Positions 53,378-61,776 of a stretch of DNA of 64,000 nucleotides are shown piece by piece (the first letter of the stretch is position 1; every line of letters starts with the position of its first letter). The notes under the pieces were generated by a model. That model ran no database searches, had not been told where the DNA came from, and saw nothing but the letters and a program-made list of their open reading frames with translations. The DNA comes from Paenibacillus auburnensis (GTDB taxonomy: Bacteria > Bacillota > Bacilli > Paenibacillales > Paenibacillaceae), in assembly GCF_927798115.1 (NCBI RefSeq), contig NZ_CAKMMG010000014.1, forward strand, positions 23,930 through 87,929. Reading direction: 5' to 3'. The position numbers and the translations under genes are program-made.

Positions 53378-54565
53378 CTATTCGGTAAAAGAACCGAAAT
53401 CGTTTATTTTCAAATCATATTTAATATTGATCTTGGAGCGGCTGAATGTATCGTCCCAATGGTCCTGGACCTTTTTCCATACCCGGGGATACTGGATGCT
53501 GAGTGCATCTCCGAAACCGGCTACATCGGCTTTATATTCTTTTTGCAGCTTCTCCATCATCTTCTCCGTCATCTTCTCCAGCTTAGCCCCGAATATATGC
53601 TCTACCTTCTCTGTATATTCTGTTGAGTCGGCATCACTTGAGCTATTCCAGGTTTCGATCAGCCGACCTTCCGTCTTAATGGAGACATCAAACGAAATGT
53701 CATCCCCGTCGATACGGGCTTTGATTTTGCTTTTCATATCCTTCATTTCATAGGTCATCGGCTCGTTATCCTGGTCATAGGCTTTGATAGCGCCAGCCTT
53801 GCTTTTATTGGTCAGCCAGGAGAGGCATTCGGTGTCTTCCTGCGACAAGGTGCCGATCCAGTGTCCCGTGTCTCCTTTGACAACAGCAGCCCCAGTAAAC
53901 TCGGTTTCCCCATCCGCGGTAACGAGGTTCTGCAGAGCATAACTTCGCTTCGCATGCATGAGTGCATCCAGTTCGGACAAAATGACCGGTTTCATCACCT
54001 TACTTGTTCTTTTCTGACCCTGGATCATATCTCTAAGGTGAAAGGAGGGGATTTCATCGGTCCGCTTGGAGACGAGTGTCTCCTCTGCCCGGCTTTGACT
54101 GATAAAAACCATGGTGCTAGGGCGGATATCATTATCGCGGAGTACAAAATCCATCAGTTGTTCCATCGATTGCCGCTTCAGTAATTCTGTTGAGACAACA
54201 ATGATCTTCAGATGATGACCGACGATCGGCCGTTCGTTCCTTATAGAATATTGGCGGAAGATTTCAAATACGGAATCTCCGGTTCCGGAGATGTTAAGAT
54301 AATGTAAGGGCTGCGGACCTCCTTTTTTTTCCATGCCGGGGGTTTTCACCGGTACGATCTGGACCGTTGCCGTCACTTTATCCCGCTTAGAATAGGTGAC
54401 GCCTTGTTCTTCCAGCTCTTGTTCAGCCTTTGTCAGCTTGCCCGTATCCAGAGCGAGTCCGGTATATAGTGCCAGGTCCTCGATTTCTTTGCTGCTCCAG
54501 CATCCGGACTGGGTCACAGTAAGCAGGAAAAGACAGAGAATAAGCGGCATTAACCGTCTACACAT
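53378..54565 (-). CDS. Ger(x)C family germination lipoprotein
   Basis: C subunit of a GerA-type spore germinant receptor, 395 residues. The lipoprotein signal peptide ends at TQSGC, followed by WSSKEIEDLALYTGLALD, the conserved start of mature GerC proteins. Further family segments are HHLKIIVVSTELLKR, TGAAVVKGDTGHWIGTLSQE and the C-terminal IQYPRVWKKVQDHWDDTF. It attaches to the outer face of the spore inner membrane. Its start overlaps the end of the gerB-type gene by 8 bp, so the two are coupled. Confidence 0.93.
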   Translation of the reverse strand: MCRRLMPLILCLFLLTVTQSGCWSSKEIEDLALYTGLALDTGKLTKAEQELEEQGVTYSKRDKVTATVQIVPVKTPGMEKKGGPQPLHYLNISGTGDSVFEIFRQYSIRNERPIVGHHLKIIVVSTELLKRQSMEQLMDFVLRDNDIRPSTMVFISQSRAEETLVSKRTDEIPSFHLRDMIQGQKRTSKVMKPVILSELDALMHAKRSYALQNLVTADGETEFTGAAVVKGDTGHWIGTLSQEDTECLSWLTNKSKAGAIKAYDQDNEPMTYEMKDMKSKIKARIDGDDISFDVSIKTEGRLIETWNSSSDADSTEYTEKVEHIFGAKLEKMTEKMMEKLQKEYKADVAGFGDALSIQYPRVWKKVQDHWDDTFSRSKINIKYDLKINDFGSFTE

Positions 54566-55661
54566 GCTGCTTCAATCCTTTCGTACGGATAAGCCAGATG
54601 ACCGAGAGCATCAGGGGTATAAGCAGAAACAGGACAATTCCCGCTTTGCCGATCATATCCCCCAGGCTGAACAGCTCGTTAACGGACTTGGGAACCATCG
54701 TAGAAATGAAAATGACAGGCACCAGCAGATAAATGACCGTATGAACCCTTAGGCGGAAAATTTGAGAGATGCCGAGAGAAGCCTGGAAAAAGAAACTGCA
54801 GAAGTTGCAGAACATTTGCATCAGCCAGATCACCATCAGCGGAAACTCCATCCGCTCGAACAGAAATCCGGGGATTTCAAAGCTGCGGATCAGATCTATG
54901 GTCGGCCAGGTGCTTGTGATCGCAGAATCTATGGAAACTCCGCCAATGACCATAACTACTGTCAACAAATAGAGGCCGATCGGAATGCCGATTCCGACCA
55001 GCATTGCTTTTACAGCCTGACGGGGCTGCTGCATAAACGCTACAAGCGTCATCACGACCTCACACCCGGTATAGACAAGCACCGTTGACTTCAGGCCGCT
55101 GAGCACTGGCAGAATGCCGCTGCCGAGGACAGGACGCAGGTTGTTAATATCAAAAAGACGCAGGCTGAACCCGTAGCAGATGAGCAGAATCATGATGCTG
55201 ATCGGGAATATGATCTGAAAGACCCGAGCGATCGCATTGATACCGCCGTACACGAGATAGCTTCCGACCCAGATAAAAGGCAGGATAATCGCCCAGATCG
55301 GCGTGCCTTCCAGCAGGAAGAACAGCGTAACCTCGGCAAGCGAGCGGATCTCAAAGCCTGCGATAATTAGAAAATAGATAATCAGCAGCAGGCATAGGAA
55401 AGCTCCCGGTACCCGGCCTACAATTGTTCCGGCATACTGGAAAATGGTTTTTCCGGGAAACTGTTGGCTGATCTTCACCATCAGGGTAACTACAGCCATC
55501 ACGATGACCCCCCCGAGCAATACGGATAGCCAGGAATCAGGAGTCTTCACAGCTTCGCTTACGCTGCGTGGCAATGTCAGGATCCCGGCGCCTAGCACCG
55601 TGTTATTGAGGAATACGGCTGCTTGTGTAGCTGTGATTCTGTCGTCTGTGCGGGTAAACAT
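54558..55661 (-). CDS. GerB family germination permease
   Basis: B subunit of the germinant receptor, 367 residues, with about ten predicted helices and an amino-acid-permease-like fold. It begins DRITATQAAVFLNNTVLGAG and carries GGVIVMAVVTLMVKISQQFPG and the second-half segment TSTWPTIDLIRSFEIPGFLF typical of the family. It lies between the A and C genes of the operon; 30 bp separate it from gerA. Confidence 0.93.
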   Translation of the reverse strand: MFTRTDDRITATQAAVFLNNTVLGAGILTLPRSVSEAVKTPDSWLSVLLGGVIVMAVVTLMVKISQQFPGKTIFQYAGTIVGRVPGAFLCLLLIIYFLIIAGFEIRSLAEVTLFFLLEGTPIWAIILPFIWVGSYLVYGGINAIARVFQIIFPISIMILLICYGFSLRLFDINNLRPVLGSGILPVLSGLKSTVLVYTGCEVVMTLVAFMQQPRQAVKAMLVGIGIPIGLYLLTVVMVIGGVSIDSAITSTWPTIDLIRSFEIPGFLFERMEFPLMVIWLMQMFCNFCSFFFQASLGISQIFRLRVHTVIYLLVPVIFISTMVPKSVNELFSLGDMIGKAGIVLFLLIPLMLSVIWLIRTKGLKQHV

Positions 55662-55691
55662 GATGCTGCTGCCTCCTCTCTGAACATATAC

Positions 55692-57362
55692 TTACGATTT
55701 CCGTTTGCTGTCCTGCGTCTTCATCATGGCTGGTCTGCGTTTCATCAGGGCAAGCGGTGCCCGGAAGAACAGGTCCTTCCAGTCCCTTGCCCGAAACGGG
55801 GATACAGGCGTCAGGTAAGGCACCCCGAAGCTTTTGAGCTTGGTAAGATGGCTGCAGATCATCAGGAAGAAGAGGATTGTACCGAACATCCCTAGCAGGG
55901 CCGCAAATCCCATCCCGACAAAGCGGAGAATCCGCAGCGTTATTCCGGCACTGTACATCGGAATAGAGAAGGAGGAGATCGCGGTGACCGCAACGACAAT
56001 GACCAGAAAGGGGCTGACGATTCCTGCATTTACGGCAGCATCCCCAATAATGAGACCGCCGACGATACCCATTGCCTGCCCAACCGGTTTTGGCAGCCGG
56101 ATGCCGGCTTCCCGCAGAATTTCAATCGAAACCTCAAGAATCAGCACTTCGATTATAGAAGGGAAGGGGACTCCCTGGCGGGTCTCAATAATGGAGAGTG
56201 CCAGCTCTGTCGGGATCAGTCCGGGATGAAAGGAAATGAACGATATATATAGAGCCGGAGCCATCAGCGCCAGAAAGGAGGCGGCGAAGCGCAGCATCCG
56301 CAGGAGCGATCCTGGCAGCCAGCGTTCATAATAGTCTTCCGGAGATTGCAGCAGCATACTGAAGGTAACCGGAACAATCAGCGCGAACGGCGTTCCGTCC
56401 AGCAGAATCGCAATCCGTCCTTCCAGCAGCGCACTGATCACCCTGTCAGGACGTTCGGTGTTCTGAACCTGTTGGAAAGGACTTAAGTAATTGTCTTCAA
56501 TCAACTGCTCGATATATCCCGATTCGGCGAGGAAATCGATATCCAGTTTGGAGATGCGTGACTCGACTTCCCGAAGCAACTCCGGATTGACAATATCCTT
56601 CATATAAGCGATAACCAGATCCTTCTGAATCCGGTTGCCGGCCCGGTGAGTGACCATCTCCAGCTGATCACTCCTGCCCTGGCGGCGTAAGATGGAGGTG
56701 TTCTCATTTAACGACTCAGAGAAGCCCAGCCGGGGTCCGCGCAGCAGCGCTTCCGAAACAGGCTCGTCCAGTGACCGGCTGTCTCCTTCCGGCGGCTGGA
56801 TCAGCAGCCCTTGCGGAAGCCCCTCAATCAGCAGTCCGGCATATCCGTACAGGACTGATTTATTGAAGTCCGCCAGATCACTGGCCTCACTCAGCTGGCT
56901 GAACGGCAGCTGCTGTCCGGCTGATCCGGAAGGGGAGAAGGAATCAGCTGTCGCCTCTAACATCAGAAACTGCATAATCTGCAAATTTAGAATTCTGTCA
57001 TTCTGCATGCCGTCTACATAAATAAGAACCGCCTGTTTCTGTAGCCTGGTTATCGTAAATTCCTTGAAATGAAGATCAGAATTCCTTCCGATAGCCGACT
57101 TAATAGACTGAAGGTCTGCGGCATAATTCCCGCTGAAGCCTTGCCGGGCTTGCGGAGGGGGGGACACCGGAGCATCGGATTGCCCCTTGCGCTTCTTCGC
57201 GCTGCTGCCCGGCGACTCCACCGCTCTGCCGCTTCCTACCAGAGAATAGAGTGCTTTATAGATACGGCTTACCGCTAGAGGGATCAGCAGTGCAATTCCC
57301 GCCTGAAAGAAGACATCCCAGCCGGGGATGTGGGAAATAACGGAGGATAGCAATGAAATCAC
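55692..57362 (-). CDS. GerA family germination protein
   Basis: A subunit of the germinant receptor, 556 residues. The sequence starts with one hydrophobic segment (VFFQAGIALLIPLAVSRIY), then a Ser/Gly/Pro-rich linker and the soluble ligand-binding region. Conserved segments include LFKEFTI-type HFKEFTITRLQKQAVLIYVD, RNTSILRRQ-like ENTSILRRQGRSDQLEMV, EGRIAILLDGTPFAL and the membrane region PFPSIIEVLILEVSIEILRE. It is the first gene of the gerA-gerB-gerC operon, which would be read from a forespore (SigG) promoter; I could not assign it in the short upstream gap. Confidence 0.93.
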   Translation of the reverse strand: MISLLSSVISHIPGWDVFFQAGIALLIPLAVSRIYKALYSLVGSGRAVESPGSSAKKRKGQSDAPVSPPPQARQGFSGNYAADLQSIKSAIGRNSDLHFKEFTITRLQKQAVLIYVDGMQNDRILNLQIMQFLMLEATADSFSPSGSAGQQLPFSQLSEASDLADFNKSVLYGYAGLLIEGLPQGLLIQPPEGDSRSLDEPVSEALLRGPRLGFSESLNENTSILRRQGRSDQLEMVTHRAGNRIQKDLVIAYMKDIVNPELLREVESRISKLDIDFLAESGYIEQLIEDNYLSPFQQVQNTERPDRVISALLEGRIAILLDGTPFALIVPVTFSMLLQSPEDYYERWLPGSLLRMLRFAASFLALMAPALYISFISFHPGLIPTELALSIIETRQGVPFPSIIEVLILEVSIEILREAGIRLPKPVGQAMGIVGGLIIGDAAVNAGIVSPFLVIVVAVTAISSFSIPMYSAGITLRILRFVGMGFAALLGMFGTILFFLMICSHLTKLKSFGVPYLTPVSPFRARDWKDLFFRAPLALMKRRPAMMKTQDSKRKS

Positions 57363-57448
57363 CCCAACTTTCTGTATAAATTGCTGTGTACATGAAGTTT
57401 TCCAAAGTCTGCTTTCGTTTAGTCATTTCTGTAAAAAATAATTGTCCA

Positions 57449-57487
57449 CAAAAAAGCGGATGCGCCTCTTTTCAGGGACACATCCGC
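57449..57487 (-). terminator. Terminator of Gly-rich lipoprotein gene
   Basis: On the minus strand GCGGATGTGTCCCT-GAAA-AGAGGCGCATCCGC is followed by TTTTTT; the gene it serves stops at 57515. Confidence 0.8.
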
Positions 57488-57514
57488 AAGTATTAGAATA
57501 TTGAATTATGGTTA

Positions 57515-58174
57515 TTAACTTCCCCAGCCGGCAGCAGATGAACCGCCTTTGCCTTGGCCGTTGCCGCCCCCTCCGAAGCCGCCTGCCCCCAGCGTGATCT
57601 TCTCTGCATTGGTGGTGTCTGTCTTCAGCGTGTACTGGATAACATCATCAGCCTTGAGGTCGGCCAGGCTGATGACCGTTTCCTTCTGCTCACCGTTATC
57701 GAAGGTAACGGATACAAATTGGGTATCGCTGTCGACAGTAATATCCGTAGTCTCCCCGGAGAAATTCTGCATCATGCCGTCGCCCGGCTTCCCGCCTTGG
57801 CGTCTGCCGCCTTCCGGCGCAGTACCGCCCTCAGGGGGTTGTCCCCCCTCTCCGCCTTCCGGCGGATTAGCCAGTCCCTGCGGTGCGGTACCTCCGCTGC
57901 CCTCACGTCCAGCTGGCATCTCGGCTGTATAGACTGTGATGGTGCTGCCGCTGATGTTTTTGATTTTACCGATATTCATGCCGACTCTGTTCATACCTCT
58001 GTCCCGGGCTCCGGGGGAGGCGGCGGGTTGTGCGGCTGTGCCGTCGCTCTGGGTTTGTGCAGTTTGGCTGCCTGCGGCTGATGAGGACGCTGTATCTGTG
58101 TTTGAACTGCAGCCTGCCAGCAGGATAGCTGCGATCAGGCCGCTGGCCATCATATAGGGTACATGCCTTTTCAT
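57515..58174 (-). CDS. Gly/Pro/Gln-rich lipoprotein of unknown function
   Basis: Exported lipoprotein of 219 residues. ATG 58174 is chosen because GAGGAGGAG lies 6 bases upstream and the signal peptide (KRHVPYMMASGLIAAILLAGC) begins there. After a Ser/Thr/Gln/Ala linker come RVGMNIGKIKNISGSTITVY and a low-complexity block (PPEGGEGGQPPEGGTAPEGG). A beta domain follows: TTDITVDSDTQFVSVTFDNG and SLADLKADDVIQYTLK, resembling DUF5666-type small beta barrels. The C-terminus is Gly-rich (GFGGGGNGQGKGG). It is a single-gene unit with its own terminator. Role unknown. Confidence 0.75.
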   Translation of the reverse strand: MKRHVPYMMASGLIAAILLAGCSSNTDTASSSAAGSQTAQTQSDGTAAQPAASPGARDRGMNRVGMNIGKIKNISGSTITVYTAEMPAGREGSGGTAPQGLANPPEGGEGGQPPEGGTAPEGGRRQGGKPGDGMMQNFSGETTDITVDSDTQFVSVTFDNGEQKETVISLADLKADDVIQYTLKTDTTNAEKITLGAGGFGGGGNGQGKGGSSAAGWGS

Positions 58175-58353
58175 TTCAATTCTCCTCCTCGATGAACTGC
58201 ACAACTTTCTGCGGACAATATATCAGAGCGTCCTGAATGTCAGCTTAAAGTTTGGTAAAGATTTCTGAAAAGATTGACAGCAGCAATTGAGATATAATGG
58301 GTATATAAATTGAACCTTTGTTTTTCTATTTTGGGAATGGCCGTGACTACAGA

Positions 58354-58440
58354 GAATATTTGGACTTCCGGGCGCTATCGCTCCTACAGTTCCAAACTTC
58401 TCTTCCGCCACTTTTCCCTAAATGTTTATTTCAAGTTCAT
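58354..58440 (-). repeat. Palindromic interspersed element, short copy 3
   Basis: On the minus strand it keeps GTGGCGGAAGAGAAGTTTGG, then AACTGTAGGAGCGATAGCGC and GGAAGTCCAAATATTC, but lacks the inner covarying arm of copies 1 and 2. It folds as TTTGGAACT/AGTCCAAA closed by GGAGCG-ATAG-CGCCC. Its flank AACTTGAAATAAACATT also matches copy 2. It lies in the leader of ypsA. Confidence 0.7.
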
Positions 58441-58498
58441 TTTATATAGTAGAGTGGAGTGGGATATACAGATAAACCTTCTAGGAAAGAGGCAGCAC

Positions 58499-59056
58499 AT
58501 GACAACCCTACTGGTAACAGGCTACCGTGCGCATGAGCTCGGGATTTTTGACAATAAGCATCAGGGCATCCCCTATATCAAAAAAGCGCTTGCAGCAAGG
58601 CTGATTCCCCTTATTGAGGACGGAGTGGATTGGGTCATTACTCCCGGTCAATACGGCGTGGACCTCTGGGCCTGCGAGGTGGTACTGGAGCTGAAGCGTA
58701 AATATCCGCTGCTGAAGCTGGGGATCATTACCGCCCATGCCAACCCGGAAGAGAAGTGGAAAGAGGACAAGCAGAACGAATACCGGGGGATTGTGGCCAG
58801 AGCGGATTATTATGGAGCGGTAAGCAATGCCCCTTATGACGGCAGCTGGCAGTTCCGGGCCAGAGATGATCTGCTGTTCCGCAAAAGCGATGCCATTCTG
58901 CTGTTCTATGATGAGGATGCCGCTGAAGGAAGTGCGAAATATTTTAAGGAACGGGCACTAAAGCTGCATGCGGAGGGCGACTATGGCCTCTATCTGATGT
59001 TTGCGGAGGAAATCCAGAATATTGCCGACGAGGAAAACCAGCGTGATTACGAGTGA
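58499..59056 (+). CDS. ypsA: YpsA/DUF1273 (SLOG-fold) protein
   Basis: Soluble protein of 185 residues. It begins TTLLVTGYRAHELGIFD, the hallmark of the DUF1273/YpsA family, with the nucleotide-binding-like segments WVITPGQYGVDLWACEVVLE and IITAHANPEEKWKEDKQNEY and the C-terminal YDEDAAEGSAKYFKERAL. ATG 58499 has AGGAAAGAGG 6 bases upstream; an upstream in-frame reading to 58310 runs through the palindromic repeat and is not supported. YpsA of B. subtilis affects cell division and sits in the SLOG superfamily, which suggests nucleotide or ADP-ribose binding. The remnant of a YciI gene follows in the same frame after the stop. Confidence 0.9.
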   Translation: MTTLLVTGYRAHELGIFDNKHQGIPYIKKALAARLIPLIEDGVDWVITPGQYGVDLWACEVVLELKRKYPLLKLGIITAHANPEEKWKEDKQNEYRGIVARADYYGAVSNAPYDGSWQFRARDDLLFRKSDAILLFYDEDAAEGSAKYFKERALKLHAEGDYGLYLMFAEEIQNIADEENQRDYE

Positions 59057-59071
59057 CAAGCTCCCGGCGGG

Positions 59072-59221
59072 ATGGTGATTATCCGGGCAGAATCCCGGGA
59101 AGAGGCAGAGGCGGTTGCGGAGCGTGATCCGTATGTTCTCTCCGGCATCCGCAGCTATGAGCTCCGCACCTGGAGCCTGTCACATGCAGGCAACAGGCAC
59201 ATGGGCATAGCCGCGGATTGA
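59072..59221 (+). pseudogene. YciI-family C-terminal remnant
   Basis: A 49-residue frame VIIRAESREEAEAVAERDPY followed by VLSGIRSYELRTWSL matches the C-terminal half of YciI-like proteins (normally about 90-100 residues), including the conserved REEAE and DPY segments. The N-terminal half, with the catalytic His, is absent. It is in frame with ypsA, 15 bp after its stop, and has no good ribosome binding site. It is probably decayed, though a short product is possible. Confidence 0.6.
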
Positions 59222-59234
59222 CAAGAGCTGCTGC

Positions 59235-60692
59235 TTAAATGAAGCTCTGCAGCGTAGGCGCCTTGCGGACCTTGTAATTCTGCTCATAGGCATAGGCCAG
59301 CTTGATCAGCAGCGGCTCTTGATAAGCCTGGGCCGAGAAAGTCACCCCGAACGGTGCACCGGCCGAAGTGTAGCCGGAAGGCACGACGATGGAGGGATAC
59401 CCTGATCTGGAGGTGATGCGTGCGCCAAAGTCAGCCGGGAACAGCAGGGCGTCCAGCTGGTGCTCTTTCATGGTAGCGTCGATGCCCTGCTCCTTGCATA
59501 GCCTTAGATCCGTGGCACGGTCACGCAAATACTGCGGCTCTGTCAGAGTGCCTGAAGAGGTATATTCAGCATCGATCAGTGTTGCTTGACCATAGCGCAG
59601 CGTCTCTACCGGATGGGCATGGTTGAAGTCAATGATATCCTTCAGGGTCCGTACCTTCGCACGCGGGCCGAGCCGGGCCAGATAAGCGTTAATGGAGGTT
59701 TTGAACTCGTTCAGCACCACGGAGGAATATTTGATCTCGCGGGCGGTGCGGATATCGGCAGGATCGATGATGGTTGCGCCTAACTCACGCATTCTGTCCA
59801 CGGAGGCGTTGAACAGCGCCAGCTGTTCTTCCGTTAACTCTTCGAAATAGTAGTCCCGCGGAATACCGATCCGCGAACCCTGCAGACCGTTCAGATCAAG
59901 GAATTCCGTATAATCCTCATGCAGCCTTCCTACGCTAGTGCCCATCGCCGCATCACTGCTGTCCCGGCCGAGCATGGCATTCAGCAGAAGCACTGCGTCA
60001 CGGACGGTTCTACCCATTGGCCCGGCAGTATCCTGCGTGTTCGACAGCGGAAGAATGCCGGAGCGGCTGAGCATGCCAACGGTCGGCTTAATTCCCACAA
60101 TTGACCCGAGATTGCCGGGATTGAGAATGGAGCCGGAGGTTTCGGTTCCCACCGATACTGTGCAGAAATTACAGGCGACGGCTACGGCGGAGCCGGCGCT
60201 GGAGCCGCCGGTTGGCGTGGAGATATTGTAAGGGTTCAGCACCTGGCCTCCGCGTGAGCTGTAACCTGACGGCATGCCATTCGTCATGAAGTTGGCGAAT
60301 TCCGTCATGTTCGCTTTGCCCATGATGATGGCTCCGGCCTCACGCAGCTTCGTAACGATAAAGGCATCTTCCCCGGCAAAAGAATCCGCCAAAGCCAGCG
60401 ATCCCGCACTGGTATGCATTTTATCCCCTGTATTGATATTGTCCTTGAGCAAGACCGGAATGCCATGCATCGGACCTCTTGGACCCTGCAGCGCACGTTC
60501 CACATCCAAAGATTCCGCAATGAACAGCGCATCCGGATTGATCTCCAGCACGGAGTTAATCGTCAGGCCGTTTTTGTCATGATCGGCAATGCGCTCATAA
60601 TACATGAGAACCAGTTCCTTGGAAGTGATCTCTCCGGCTGCCAGTGCGGCCTGAATATCCGGAATTGTAGCCTCTACGATTTCAAAACTCAT
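59235..60692 (-). CDS. Amidase signature family enzyme
   Basis: Amidase of 485 residues. The Ser-cisSer-Lys triad is visible: Lys in PVLLKDNINTGDKM, the cis-Ser region TPTGGSSAGSAVAVA and the nucleophile Ser region GTETSGSILNPG. It lacks a signal peptide and has no gatC or gatB beside it, so it is a free-standing amidase rather than the Gat amidotransferase subunit. Segments such as SKELVLMYYERIADHDKNG and SGYPSIVVPSGYTSAGAPFG resemble the peptide/aryl amidases of Bacillota. The substrate is unknown. It converges on the YciI remnant. Confidence 0.9.
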   Translation of the reverse strand: MSFEIVEATIPDIQAALAAGEITSKELVLMYYERIADHDKNGLTINSVLEINPDALFIAESLDVERALQGPRGPMHGIPVLLKDNINTGDKMHTSAGSLALADSFAGEDAFIVTKLREAGAIIMGKANMTEFANFMTNGMPSGYSSRGGQVLNPYNISTPTGGSSAGSAVAVACNFCTVSVGTETSGSILNPGNLGSIVGIKPTVGMLSRSGILPLSNTQDTAGPMGRTVRDAVLLLNAMLGRDSSDAAMGTSVGRLHEDYTEFLDLNGLQGSRIGIPRDYYFEELTEEQLALFNASVDRMRELGATIIDPADIRTAREIKYSSVVLNEFKTSINAYLARLGPRAKVRTLKDIIDFNHAHPVETLRYGQATLIDAEYTSSGTLTEPQYLRDRATDLRLCKEQGIDATMKEHQLDALLFPADFGARITSRSGYPSIVVPSGYTSAGAPFGVTFSAQAYQEPLLIKLAYAYEQNYKVRKAPTLQSFI

Positions 60693-60787
60693 GCGGGTTC
60701 ACGCTTCTTTCTCTCTTTGGTTTGGCCTTCTCCTTCATCTAACCATAGTTTACCGCGTCTTGATAGAGTTCATTTTGGATTTTTTTG

Positions 60788-60817
60788 ATAGTTGACATTC
60801 CATATCTGGTGTATAAT
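60788..60817 (+). promoter_or_regulatory. Possible SigA promoter
   Basis: TATAAT lies at about 60811. TTGACA occurs 14 bp upstream (spacing too short), and the overlapping TAGTTG would give 17 bp. It is placed to transcribe the lipoprotein gene at 60850. Confidence 0.4.
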
Positions 60818-60849
60818 CCCATACAAAGCTCATACGGGAGGATTATATT

Positions 60850-61662
60850 TTGAATAGATGGGGAAAAGGTTTGCTGGCTGCGCTAATTGCGTTTGGCCTG
60901 GCTGGCTGTGCTAAAGATGGCACTGTGAAGGAAAGCCCGGATCAAAAAGTGGCAATGCCTACAGCAGAAGAGTTAATTGCGAAAATAACGGAAGCCGGCA
61001 AAGGGCTTAGCAGTTTCGTTCAGGAGTCGCAGACCTGGTCGAATATAAATATGGCACAGAGCGAAAAGAATGACCTGCAGCCTACGGAGACGAATTCGAC
61101 CACTGAGGTTGTGCTGAGCCCGCTGCAAATGCATCAGGTGAGCCAGATTAAATTATCGGGAAAAGGTGAACAGCTTATTGAGCAATATTACACTGATAAC
61201 AGGCTATTCATATCTATAGACGGATATTGGCGTGAAATGCCTGAGGATATCTCCGGTAATATAGGGGGCATCGTGCAACAGTCGGCCAGTCCCAGGGAGC
61301 GGATGGAGCAGCTTAAGACGATTTTGCCTTATTTGAAGGTAACGGAGGAAGGGGATGACTATGTACTGAGCGCCCGGGGATCCGGTGACCAAATGAAGGA
61401 TTTCACAGCCTATTACCGGGTTCAGTACAGCGGTGTAGAATTACCTGATCAGCAGATAACTGATGTGAAGAGTATGAGCACGACGTACTGTGTCAACAAA
61501 CAGACCTACCTGCCGACCCGGACAGAGGATGAAATGGTGACCGACGATAGAGCTGGCGGATATGGGATGTACACGGAGACGAAGACGAAGACAACCATCG
61601 GAAAGTATAATACCCTTTCCAAGATTGAAATTCCGGAGGAAGTGCTGAATGTACAGCGGTAA
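60850..61662 (+). CDS. LolA-like/DUF6612 lipoprotein
   Basis: Exported lipoprotein of 270 residues. The signal peptide ends at FGLAGC. The mature part starts with PTAEELIAKITEAGKGLSSF, then long alternating strands (TTEVVLSPLQMHQVSQIKLS; EQYYTDNRLFISIDGYWREM) and ends TKTTIGKYNTLSKIEIPEEV. This is the curved-sheet pattern of LolA/LppX-like Gram-positive lipoproteins often labelled DUF6612. The start is TTG 60850 with GGGAGG 10 bases upstream. It is a single-gene unit between an amidase and a chemoreceptor. Confidence 0.75.
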   Translation: MNRWGKGLLAALIAFGLAGCAKDGTVKESPDQKVAMPTAEELIAKITEAGKGLSSFVQESQTWSNINMAQSEKNDLQPTETNSTTEVVLSPLQMHQVSQIKLSGKGEQLIEQYYTDNRLFISIDGYWREMPEDISGNIGGIVQQSASPRERMEQLKTILPYLKVTEEGDDYVLSARGSGDQMKDFTAYYRVQYSGVELPDQQITDVKSMSTTYCVNKQTYLPTRTEDEMVTDDRAGGYGMYTETKTKTTIGKYNTLSKIEIPEEVLNVQR

Positions 61663-61684
61663 ATCTTAAATACCAGGTATTCAT

Positions 61685-61740
61685 AAAAAAGAAACGCCCG
61701 TACAGGCAGGGTGTTTTTACGTTCCTGCCCGGTACGAGCG
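61685..61740 (-). terminator. Terminator of chemoreceptor gene
   Basis: CGCCCGTACAGGCAGG and CCTGCCCGGTACGAGCG pair across a 13-base loop. On the minus strand the stem is followed by GTTTCTTTTTT, so it serves the gene at 61777-63771. Confidence 0.8.
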
Positions 61741-61776
61741 TTGTACTAAGGTTTCACTTTACACGATTACCGGAGA

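Noticed and set aside
53378..57362. Germination operon as an unusual system
   Set aside because: Order, overlaps and motifs are those of an ordinary gerA-gerB-gerC operon.
58310..58498. Upstream start for ypsA
   Set aside because: The extension translates the palindromic element; the family N-terminus and ribosome binding site fit ATG 58499.
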